Of a DNA stretch of 64,000 nt, positions 1 to 9,143 are shown in pieces. Within the stretch, counting starts at the first letter, position 1, and each line of letters opens with the position of its first letter. Both the position numbers and the translations under genes were made by a program. The stretch is taken from contig CM076195.1 in assembly GCA_038277395.1 (NCBI GenBank), positions 50,093,020 to 50,157,019 of the forward strand, given 5' to 3'. The stretch is from Dryocosmus kuriphilus. Its lineage: Eukaryota; Arthropoda; Insecta; Hymenoptera; Cynipidae. The notes under the pieces were generated by a model that did not search any database, was not told where the DNA came from, and worked only from the letters and a program-made list of their open reading frames with translations.

Positions 1-99
1 CCGCGTTTCGAATCCTAATCTACCCAATTATTGATTTTATGCATGAATCAATTAAAAGAATATCAGTTTTAGATCCCTGATTTGATTGATAATATTACA
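1..99 (+). repeat. 3' end of the 5' LTR of element A
   Basis: Positions 1-99 match 10,862-10,962 with scattered substitutions. The LTR ends in ATTACA here and GTTACA there, and a TGGTACCC primer-binding site starts two bases later. The rest of this LTR lies outside the window. Confidence 0.8.
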
Positions 100-479
100 G
101 CTGGTACCCAACTGGTGGGACGCACAAGGAAAACAAAAGTAGAGTAATTGCATAAGAAACATTGTCGGTCAATCAAAATTGATTTCGACGAGAATAATAG
201 AGAGTCGTAAATTTCCCAAGATGCATCAGTGTCCTATTGTCCCCGCGTCATACCGTTTGTGGTCATGCGATTAGATAATATTATGAAGGTAGCCCAGAAT
301 GTAACAATTAATTACTTTCTGATAGAGGAAATAAATTGAAATTTTCAAAGCTCATTATCAATATAGAGCATCTGAATGGTTCACAATCAAAACAAGTAGA
401 AATAAACGGACGAAATAAAATCGTTTGGGACTTCATTCAATTTATTTTCAATTAATATTGTGATAAAATTTGTCCAAAA
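100..479 (+). other. Element A leader with tRNA primer-binding site
   Basis: TGGTACCCAACTGGTGGGAC at 102-121 follows the LTR end after a 2-nt spacer. It matches the site of element B (TGGTACCCCTGGTGGGACCC) except for two extra bases, so the two share a primer tRNA, which I could not name. The remaining ~360 bp is untranslated leader up to the gag start; I see no other gene in it. Confidence 0.65.
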
Positions 480-2367
480 TGGAGCACGAAGAAAATAAAA
501 AATTAGATGAAGCTAAGAAGAAAGCGAGTTGGAAGCTTAAATTGTCGGAATCTATGTTTGAGGAAACCAATAAAGAAAGACACTTTGAAGATTCAACGGA
601 TGTTCCTGATTCAGAATCAGAGCACGAATAGGAAGTGGTTGACAATACAATCAACCAATCTATTATTTCCCGTAAGAATGCCGATCTCCTACCCAATAAA
701 TCAGCGAATATTACAGATAATGTAGACTCAGAAGGTAATCTAGGCTCGCAAAAATGTTTCGGAGTTCGAGATAATTCAGACGAAAGAGGTAATTTAAGCA
801 CGCGCAAGAATTTAAATGGAATTAGCAATTCAGAGTTATACGAGGATAATTCTGACATCGAAGACTTGGATAAGCTAATAATAAGTGTTGATAAATTAAG
901 AAATGATATAAATAAATCCGTAAAAACTCAGAATAAATGATTAAGAGTGGTTAAAAAGGATAAAATCGAACTTCGTGAGTTCGTTTTAGAAACTCAAAAC
1001 AGAATAGGAACGTTTGTAAAATCAATAGTTGAGAAAATCGAAACTAGAATTCAAATACAAAAAGAAAATTCAGAACAGCAAGACAGGGTTGTGGAAGAAC
1101 ATCTTGATCATATTGAACAAAATGTTTATTCTCTCAAAAAGAAAACGGAAAAAGTTATTAATGAACAAGCGGAAATTATTGTTATTCATTTATAAAATCG
1201 AAAGTCTTTTCACGAACTAGAAGAACATCAAGTTCTACTAGAAACAGGAATTGATCGCGGTACGGATGCTTCAAACTTTAAAATCCCAAGGCTTAAAAAT
1301 TACCCTGTACCTAAATTTCATGGGTCTGGCAGAGAAAGACCTATGATGTTCCTCAACGATTTCAATAAATATATCAGAGCGGTAGACGTTAGAAGGGACG
1401 ATTTTCACTTTCTAGTCTACTCATGTTTAGAGGATATCGCCATAGAATGGTGTAACCTAGTGTCTACCCATCAAGAAAATATATCTACTTTCAGAGAAAA
1501 ATTTATTTCAAAATTCTGGAATGAGAGCATTCGTTTTTTAATAAGTACAGACCTTCAATATGGTTTCTATTATCCAGGAAAACTATCGCAATCGGTCTGC
1601 GCTATCAAAATGATTAATAATGACAAAGATTTAACGACTCTAATCAGAACAGGAGAAACTATAGAGGTGGAAATAATTTCCAAAATAATCATAATAGTCG
1701 AGGGAATTTTGCTGATCGTCAAGATGAAGCTTTTGGAAATTTTGATTTTGAATCCAATAACGCTTATCAATCTCGAAATAATGATCAATTCATGCCACAG
1801 GATAGAAATCGATTTGGAAGTAGCTATTATTCAGGACGGGGCTATAATAATTATTCACGTCAGAAATACCAAAACCAAGGATACCACAATCCAAATAACA
1901 GCGCTAGTAACTATCAAAGGAATAATTCATATAATTATAATCCAAATCGAGCAAGCAGAGATTTTGAGAATTCACTGAATCGGGGTTAAAACCCAAATTA
2001 CTAGGGTAAAGATAGAGCTTCAAATAATTACCAATCTCAAGGATACTCTCAACAACCTAACAACTTCCAGAATAGTTATACTTACTATCGCGATCAAGAC
2101 AATAGAATTGTTCAGTAGAATTATGCGAAAGGACGTGTAGAAGGTAATATTTACAAGCGAAATTCTAATTCAGCAAATCAATTAAACCCTTCTGGAGATT
2201 CGAACAATCAGTCGCCAAATAACGTAGGAGATTATAATAATGAGCAAAATAATCAACCACAAAACAAAGTGCCTAAAGAAATTCGAGATATAGAGGTTAG
2301 AAAGAATACTGACAAACACGACGGACCTTATTTTGATCAGGGAAACGCACAAGCCTCGTGCTGTTAG
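480..2367 (+). pseudogene. gag: gag of element A, broken by stops and frameshifts
   Basis: Gag forms the retrotransposon particle. The likely start is the ATG at 480 (MEHEENKKLDEAKKK). The reading passes through a TAG at 627-629, an acidic section, a coiled-coil-like section (about 950-1,190) and the capsid-like core at 1,290-1,620, which contains KNYPVPKF and RPMMFLNDF. It then enters a long N/Y/R/Q-rich nucleocapsid-like tail without CCHC zinc knuckles (about 1,790-2,340), as in errantivirus Gag. The core matches the gag of element B motif for motif (KNYPVPKFxGSGRxRPMMFLND, LQYG, AIKMIN). At least four in-frame stops or frame changes show that it is dead. It ends at the TAG at 2,365-2,367, 18 nt after the frameshift heptamer. 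Confidence 0.8.
2340..2346 (+). promoter_or_regulatory. -1 ribosomal frameshift heptamer GGGAAAC
   Basis: In the gag frame the codons read CAG GGA AAC, giving G GGA AAC, a textbook X XXY YYZ slippery site. The gag stop TAG follows 18 nt later, and the protease frame (LLESNTIKINPG) is open in the -1 frame across that stop. Element B has the same heptamer at the same distance. Confidence 0.75.
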
Positions 2368-2620
2368 AAAGTAATACTATAAAGATAAATCCGGGGTCTC
2401 TAGATCTTAAAAAGCCGCTAACTTTAGATATCAGAGACGAACTTCTAAAAAATGATGATAATATTATTAACAAGGAGTTGGATAAGTGTCCTATAATGAC
2501 TTTAGACGTGGAAGAGGTAGAAACAAAAGCTTTTATTGATACCGGAAGTGAAGTAGCTTGCATCTCCGAGGCTTTTACGAGAATAATATAGAAAATTTCA
2601 GGAATTGCGAGCTATTACCT
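2359..2620 (+). pseudogene. pol: Protease (start of pol) of element A, first part
   Basis: This is a retroviral-type aspartic protease. The active-site signature FIDTGSEVACIS lies at about 2,530-2,565, and the preceding text aligns with the protease of element B (LDIRDELLKN against LDMRGDLLEK). A frame change near 2,577 puts the next codons (NNIENFRNCELLP) in another frame. The gene is then cut by element B at 2,621 and resumes at 7,774. Confidence 0.8.
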
Positions 2621-2766
2621 TGTAACGTTATTTAATTTTGGGGTCATTTGAGCCCTTTTATTACTTCCTTTATGAATCGTGCCCCCACGCTGAACTGAGC
2701 TTTCTAACAATTTATATTTCAAATTACTTAATATTTTTCTATTTTTCGAGTTCTACCGCTCGCGGA
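2621..2766 (-). repeat. Remnant of the 3' LTR of element B
   Basis: 146 bp starting TGTAACGTTATTTAATTTTG match 5,864-6,008 almost base for base (differences include ATGAATCGTGCC against CTGATTCGTGTC). Homology stops abruptly after CTCGCGGA, where protease coding sequence begins, so this is the 3' tail of the LTR only. Confidence 0.88.
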
Positions 2767-3331
2767 TTCTCTGGGTCAAATATTAATCGTATCCTTTTTG
2801 GATCTTCTCCCAATAATTTTATTTTAATCGTTTTATTTTCATCTTTCAATTCCATCGTGTTATTTTCAAAGTTTATTTTACTTTTTAGTCTTTTTAATAA
2901 ATCAACCCCTATAATACATTCTTTATTTAGTTTCGGTAGTACTAAAAATACGTTCGATCCTTCCCAATTGCTCATTTTAAAGTTCGCATAAACTTGGCGT
3001 TTTAATTTTACTGGTTTAGCTCCTGTGGCTCCTACAATATATGTACCAACTATTGGTAATGACTCGCATCTCTTAAAGTTTTCGCAGTTATTTTCTAAGA
3101 ATGATTCTGATATGCACGTGACCTCGCTGCCAGTGTCGATTAACGCCTTAGTATTAACATTTTGTACGCTCATTTCCAATATAGGACATTTATCTCGATC
3201 CCTTTCTATTTCGTTATCTTCCTTTTCTAGAAGATCCCCACGCATATCTAATGGTAGAGGTTTTTTGAAGTTTTGTGGCCCCGGATTTGCCTCTATTATA
3301 TTAATTTCTACCAAATCGAGGCTCGAGCGTT
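2739..3331 (-). CDS. pol: Aspartic protease of element B, truncated pol
   Basis: This is the retroviral-type protease that would cleave Gag. The frame runs open from the gag-pol overlap, reached by -1 frameshifting at 3,329-3,335. The signature ALIDTGSEVTCISESF is near residue 60, and a hydrophobic flap-like section (PIVGTYIVGATG) follows. The second half contains CIIGVDLLKRLKSKI, the conserved C-terminal part of the fold. The frame ends at VELEK just after it enters the LTR remnant, so pol stops before reverse transcriptase. The 191-codon frame is intact; the product would need frameshifting, since no ATG suits it. Confidence 0.8.
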
Positions 3332-5378
3332 TCCCGAATCCTTTTGACTACTTGGAGTGTCGTAGTCTTCTACCTCTTCGCGAAGGCACCTTACCATTTT
3401 ATTAACCGTGTCAGTCTTCGGTTGACCATTAGTCTGATTTGAATTCATTGTATTTTCCCGGGCATAGTTATTTCTCCTTTGATCACTTTCTGGAATTACA
3501 TTTCCTGGTCTATAATTTTCTCGTTTGTATATACCATTTTCAACGTTTCCATTTGGATATTTTGGGATCGTTCCCGTTGAATTTCTAGAATTTATATTGG
3601 CTTGACCACCGGACCATTGATCATTTTTGTGTTCGTAGTTTTGAGGCCGATTTTCAAAGTTATTTTCTTTCGAGTCTATGTTCTGGCATTCTCGAGTATT
3701 TCTAGGGTAATTATTTTCGCGACCTGGGTACCTCCGATTTCTATCATCAAAATTTCCTTTATAGTATTTTCCATCATGGATTTGATCATGGTGGCCGTAA
3801 TTATCCCTTTTGTAATTTCTATCTCCTGGATAAGTTTTTTCCGGACCATTGTAATTTTGACCACCATAATGGCCTCCCTCTGGATTATTGTAATGTTGAT
3901 AATTATCATGGTCATAATTTTTTCGGTTATATCCCCGATTACTTCGGTCCCTATTTTCCCTAGAATAATTATTTTCTCGATTATTCCTCTGAAAATCGCT
4001 CTCAAAATTTCGATTAATATTTTCCCTTGACCATTCACGTCTTTGATATCCGTTGAAGTTTCTTTTATTACTTCGAGGTTCTCCTCCGTAGTTATGATTA
4101 CGTTCATACGGATTATATTGGTCATATACTGGATTTTCTCGCGGCGAATAATATTCTCTATTATTAAGTGGTTCCGCCTGGTCAATGCTGTCTAGAAATT
4201 TGATAAATTCCTTGCACGTTTGCATGGTTCTTATTCTGAAGCGACCTTGACCTCTTCTGTAAAGTGTCTTGATAAGCTCACGATTATTTCATAGTCAGAG
4301 GGTGGCGGAATTAAGTCCCTTGTCTGATTAATCATTTTTATAGCGTATTGCGAGCTGGTAATTTTTCCTGGTATAAAACATCCGTATTGTAAATTTTTGC
4401 CGATCTCGAATCTTTTATCTTGGTTCCAATATTTATTAATGAATTCTTTACGAAAGGAAGATATGTCCTCTCTAATGCCGTCGCGGGCCATTTCCCACCA
4501 CTCTCTGGCTTCGCCTACCAGACATATTTGTATCATGAAAGGAAAGTCATTTCTCCTAATGTCTGCCGCTCTTACATATATGTCTAGATCATTTAGAAAC
4601 ATCATAGGTCGTATTCGACCGGACCCTGAGAATTTAGGTACTGGATAATTTTTTAGCCACGTAAGCTTTACATTCGTCGTGCTTATGTTTCTATCGATTC
4701 TCGATTCTAATGTACTTTGATTTTCCTCGAGTTCTTTTAAGCGCCTTTGATTCTCCATGTTGGCAACGATGCCATCGCCATGGTTAACTTGAATTTCTTC
4801 GGTTACTCGCCTCAAGATATCTAATTTTTTTTTCAGCATCTATAATATTTTCCTCCAAGTAAACCGCCTGCGCTTCACATTTTTGTTTTCGTTGTTCATA
4901 TTGGATATCGATATTTTTCTTAAGGTTTCCTGCAATTGAGTCTACTTTGGTTTCTAACTCCGTTTGTGCTTTTGCGGACAGTTCGCGATTTTTTTGGATG
5001 ATACCTACCATTTTATTTTTATTTCGAATAGTTTGATTCAGATTTTCTTCTACTTTCTGGATATCCATTAACAGCTCTTTTAAATCATCATCCATTTCCA
5101 AACGTTCTTTATTTTTATTTCTCGACTCGATTTCAGTCTCCCTTTCTTCCCCTTCGCTTGTTTTATTTAATTCTTGATGGGTGCCGTTCGAAATCATCAA
5201 GGTTTTGAGGATTTTGATTCTTTTCATTAAATACGGAATCCTCCATGTCTGATTCCTCTAAATCTACGTTAGTTTCTGAATTATCTTGTAAAGGGTCCTG
5301 TAAAACCGATTTCGAGAACTTTATGTTTTTGTTGATTCCATCCTGAGAACCATCATCGTTACCATCTTTTTTATCCAT
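3308..5378 (-). pseudogene. gag: gag of element B, split over several frames
   Basis: The reading starts at the ATG at 5,378 (MDKKDGNDDGSQDG), an acidic N-terminal part. It shifts frame near 5,165-5,225 into a coiled-coil section (ELLMDIQKVEENLNQ), again near 4,840 into the capsid-like core (KNYPVPKFSGSG, RPMMFLNDLD, EAREWWEMA, LQYGCFIPGK), and once more near 4,228 into a 300-residue R/N/Y/G-rich tail without CCHC knuckles. The last segment (4,225-3,308) is intact and ends in TAG at the frameshift overlap. The total would be about 690 residues. It is less decayed than the gag of A, so B is the younger insertion, which agrees with the nesting. Confidence 0.82.
3329..3335 (-). promoter_or_regulatory. 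-1 ribosomal frameshift heptamer GGGAAAC (element B)
   Basis: The gag-frame codons TCG GGA AAC give G GGA AAC, and TAG follows after 18 nt, exactly as in element A. Downstream, GCCTC and GAGGC could form a 5-bp stem with a ~25-nt loop; this is weak, and no strong pseudoknot was found by eye. Confidence 0.78.
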
Positions 5379-5863
5379 ATTATATTTTTAACTTTAAAAA
5401 AAATTCTACGCGATTCGAGTTAATCGTATTTTCTTATCCTAGTGTTTAATGTTCTTAAATTTGTTCCAAGAAATTTTCTTGAGATTTAATTTTATTTAGA
5501 TTTTATTTCAAGTCATAAATTTATTTCCGTTGCGATACCGTTCGACTTTGCTTTTATTTGAATTATGGTCTTTCTATGATGAATTATTATTTCGGTTTGT
5601 ACATTGCAGATTGGTCTGTTGACACTTTTTGCAGTGGTATCATTATTGACTGTGAACTTATTATCAATTTTGATTCATACTTCTATTGTATGACAACAAT
5701 ACTCAACGCGCGCGGGACCTTGCTCGTCGCGGTTTACGTGACTCCGGTTTGCGTGGTCTTATTTCGATTAAATTCGCCTCGCTCCTGTTTTGATTGTAGG
5801 CTATGATTCTAACGCAAATCTGTCTGCTTTCAAAAACTCTCGGGTCCCACCAGGGGTACCAGT
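5379..5863 (-). other. Element B leader and primer-binding site
   Basis: On the minus strand the LTR ends in GTTACA at 5,864. After 2 nt comes TGGTACCCCTGGTGGGACCC (5,861-5,842), the tRNA primer-binding site. The rest, to the gag ATG at 5,378, is leader. The short open frames on the other strand here have no recognisable features. Confidence 0.75.
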
Positions 5864-7773
5864 TGTAACGTTATTTAATTTTGGGGTCATTTGAGCCCTT
5901 TTATTACTTCCTTTCTGATTCGTGTCCCCACGCTGAACTGAGATTTCTAACAATTTATATTTCAAGTTACTTAATATTTTTCTATTTTTCGAGTTCTGCC
6001 CCTCGCGGAATTTTGATTTTACGCGAAAATTGACTTTTTAGAGTTTATTTTAATGGTTATGTCGCATCTCAGATTTCTTCAGCAATATTGAGAATTGCTA
6101 AAGATTTTATTCCGATTTGCATTTAATGTGTCCTGTCCAACAATTCGAGTCCAATTACACAAATCAGATCGAGGTCGGGTAGGACGTTGAAACTTGCTCT
6201 CACAACTTTATTATTTAATTTGACCAACAATGAGACCCGGGGAACAAGAACAGGTGCCCCCCCCCCCCCCCTATGCGTGGTCTAATTTCCTTGCTATTTT
6301 TCAAACGGAGGTCTCGAAAGCGAAAAGAGTTTTTCATTAAAAATCCCTCGCTAATATAATTTTCCGTAGTCCTCAGTTCAACGTCAGCGGACGACTCAAA
6401 AAAAAAGAAGTTTCCCTACGCGGCGACTCATTGATACTCTGAAAGATTGTATTGTATTATTTATATGGGGAGATTGTGAGAACCCAAAAGCGCAAACAGA
6501 ACCACGCCAATTTAATTATTTTCGTGACTATTTCCTTTGACAATAATTTTGTCTCTCGAACGCATTCAACGGATCCAAAACACAATTTCTATCTTTTATA
6601 ATTTTACGAAGACATCCAGAATACTTTTCATATTTTCCCTATAAAATACAACCTTTTTAACTCACACCAACCCAATCTTCACCTTGCCCAAGCTAGGTGC
6701 TATGCCGGTCGCAAGGTTCCAATTTGGTTTCCTAACTGCTTGAATTTTAATTTTGAAAACAAAGAGATCTGTTGCCCATCTGGCTTAAATTTTATTGATT
6801 CTGATTCTACCAACTTTTGACTTGGTGAGACGTAGTTTCACCTCTGCACAATCGTAATAGGCTTGGTTATCACCCTAGATTTTGCAGAGCTGAGTACGTC
6901 ACGGAATCTTTCTACTTCAAATATTTATCAAAACTTTTAATTCTTTAAGCCTCAGCTATACGATCCCCAGGATGTGAGCCTGGTTGAAAGTACAGGTGGA
7001 GCCCAGAAATTAAAATTTTATATTTGAGATAGAAAATCTTCATATCTCAAATATTTATTAAAATCTTTAATTCCTTAGGCCTCAGCTATGCGATCCCCAG
7101 GACATGAGCCTGGTTGAAAGCACAGGTGGAGCACGGAACTAAGAATTTTATATCTGAGATAGAAAATTTTCCTATTTCCCCTTAGAGATGGCCAACTTGC
7201 ACTCGCAATTTCTGTCTGGAGGAGAGTCCCGTTCTCGATCTCCAGGACGGGGCCTGGTTGAAGGAGAACTTCACTTTCGCAGAATCTCGAGTGCAAATCG
7301 GCAAGTCCAAGGGGGAATTGCCATAAAAAATTGTACTGCGAGTTCACCAAAATGTGATAGGTTGTGGTTATATTCTTTTTTATATTTTACCTGCCTTCTG
7401 GATGCTCTTAAAGTTCTAAGGGTTGTGATCCTACTAATCGATTTCAACTGCCGTGAGGACGCCTTGCTGGTCACTGGAGCGAAAAAGTCAAATCAACCGC
7501 TGGGTTGAGAGGTTCGATAGCGAGTGTTCTTCTGATTTCGCGGTTCGACGAAGCCGAGTTGACATGGTCCCGCGAATCTCCCTTCTTTCGGGTCTTAGGT
7601 TGCGCGCTCTGCTATCGATTTTACTCATTGGTCTCGTTACCTATATAGATATTCTTATTGTGGTGGTATTTAGTTCAAAGTATTGTCTTTGTTTATTTCC
7701 TACGACTTAGGTTTATCGCCTCTCTGTCTTACCTTAATGATAAATACTATAAAGGGACTTTATAACCGTTTCA
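5864..7773 (-). repeat. 5' LTR of element B (1,910 bp)
   Basis: In element orientation it runs TGAAACGGTTATAAAG...AACGTTACA. The start matches the solo LTR at 22,778, and the end matches the remnant at 2,621. It contains three spaced hairpin-bearing repeats (6,950-7,270) and a 15-C run at 6,257-6,271. Short open frames inside it (such as 7,075-7,508) are not considered genes. Confidence 0.85.
6950..7270 (-). repeat. Three spaced hairpin repeats within the LTR of B
   Basis: A unit containing CTCAGCTA, GATCCCCAGG, GAGCCTGGTTGAAAG and CAGGTGGAGC occurs at about 6,950-7,030 and again 130 bp later. A shorter third copy (CCAGGACGGGGCCTGGTTGAA) lies at 7,242. Each holds CCAGG/CCTGG arms around a 6-7 nt loop (6,967-6,983; 7,097-7,113; 7,242-7,257). 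The solo LTR has a matching hairpin at 23,290-23,305 with changed arms (CCGGG/CCCGG). Confidence 0.7.
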
Positions 7774-8345
7774 ACCTATTCTATGGGCGTCAATTGTAGG
7801 AGCAACTGTGGCACGACCTTTAAAATCAGGTTTATGCAAAATTCAAAATGGGCGACTGGGAAGGATCTTACGTCTTCTTGATTGTGCCTAGACTAAATAA
7901 ACAGTGTATCGTTGGAATAGATTTATTAAAAAGTTTAAAAAGTAAAATTGATCTTGAAGATAATATTATTGAATTAAAAGATGAATACCAATCCGTTAGG
8001 ATTAAATTGTTAGAAGAAGACACGAAAAATATACGTGTCATTATGGATGCTGAAGATGTCCAAAAAGAAAAATACATAGAATGTCTAGAAAAATATATAG
8101 AACCAGAAGAAACGCTTCCAAAGATTATGAAAGAGGTTAATACCATTGAAACGTGTAATAATTCCTAAGATGAATATAATTTAACTGATGGCAAATAAAT
8201 GAAAAAGTGGCCCAATGTTCAAGTTTAGACGCATTAGAAAAAGAGAGATTCTACAAACTTATTTCACGTTACAAAAGCATATTTTCTCGGAGATCAGGTC
8301 GAATATCCATCTATAAACATGAAACTAAGATAGAAAAGATAACAA
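7774..8345 (+). pseudogene. pol: Element A protease, second part, and start of RT (copy 1)
   Basis: This resumes the protease cut at 2,620. SIVGATVARP aligns with YIVGATGAKP of B, and GDWEGSYVFLIVPRLNKQ with NWEGSNVFLVLPKLNKE. CIVGIDLLKSLKSKI and an acidic linker follow. After stops near 8,168 and 8,197 comes ERFYKLISRYKSIFSRRSGRI, typical of the linker that precedes the gypsy RT fingers. RT itself is absent. Frame changes near 7,848 and 8,200 make it non-functional. Confidence 0.72.
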
Positions 8346-9002
8346 TCGATAGGGTCACAGGAGCCATAGCAGCAGAGTCAAAACGTCATATATATAGAAA
8401 ATTAAAAATCGGTAACATGGAAGCAGTTTATTTATTCTTAGTAACTTTAGACTCATTATATCATGTGTGATTTTCATTTAATGTTTGAAAAAAATAAAAA
8501 ATAAACATGATTTTGAAGATAAAGCTATTGAATTGAAAGGAAAGGATGAATCGCAAGAAATTTAATGGATCGAAATGGATTCAAATGGGATACGCGCAAC
8601 ATTGGATCCAGGAAACGTTCAAGAAGGAAATAACACAAAATGTCTAGAAAAATTCATATGTCCTGAAAAAACTATTACGAAGATCGTAAATGGAGTAGAC
8701 ATAATTGAACTCTACGAAGTTACTCAAAATGAATATTATTTAACTGATGAACAATTGAAGAGAAAGTATCCCAATCTACAAAATCACATATGATAGATAA
8801 AGAGCGTCATTACAGTTTAAAATCCAACTTTATAAATATCTATTCCAGAAAGCTGGGTAGAATATCCAGGTGCGAACAAGAATATGTAAGAAAATGTATC
8901 AATAACAAGACCATCTGGGCATGGGGGAATTGGTTCAAATTTCCTTCACGACCCCCAGACCTTGGATTGGAAGATTATATACGATCAAAATGCATGCTTT
9001 AA
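8346..9002 (+). pseudogene. pol: Diverged second copy of the protease-RT junction (element A)
   Basis: The order of motifs in 7,774-8,345 is repeated: VTGAIAAESKRHIY and GNMEAVYLFLVTLDS (flap and following strand), an acidic linker with TKCLEKFICPEKTITKI (against IECLEKYIEPEETLPKI), YYLTDEQLKRKYPN, and a short ERHYSLKSNFINIYSRKLGRI (against ERFYKLISRYKSIFSRRSGRI). Several stops occur (8,468; 8,563; 8,791). The last codons (PSRPPDLGLEDYIRSK) are unassigned. It is a tandem duplication, or a patch from a relative of A. Confidence 0.6.
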
Positions 9003-9143
9003 ATTCTAGGGAAATTAAGAAACTAAACAATTAAAAATAAAATAATATAAAAAAAATTAATAATAAAAAAATATATATATAAATGGTAAATTATATAAAC
9101 GAATATTTCAACTTCATTGTACCCATTCGTTTAGGGGAGCGTT
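9003..9143 (+). other. AT-rich junction before the 3' LTR of A
   Basis: A-rich and TA-rich sequence with no open frame ends in TTTAGGGGAGCGTT, which resembles a polypurine tract. No RT, integrase or env coding was found. Confidence 0.5.

Larger units (their letters stand above)
2621..7773 (-). mobile_element. LTR retrotransposon B, nested in element A; gag-protease only
   Basis: The boundaries are TG...CA on the + strand with a 4-bp target duplication ACCT at 2,617-2,620 and 7,774-7,777, typical of gypsy-group integrases. Removing the insert rejoins the protease of A. Reading from the right: a 1,910-bp 5' LTR (7,773-5,864), primer-binding site, gag, protease, then a direct jump into the last 146 bp of the 3' LTR at 2,766. 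RT, RNase H, integrase, any env and about 1.76 kb of the 3' LTR are absent. The switch falls in a short shared stretch (CTCGCGGA), consistent with a deletion or template switch at microhomology. The element is 5,153 bp. Confidence 0.88.

Noticed and set aside
3602..4185. Long hydrophobic (I/V/F-rich) frames opposite and beside the gag tail
   Set aside because: They are shadow frames of the R/N/Y-rich Gag repeat region; the Gag frame explains the sequence.
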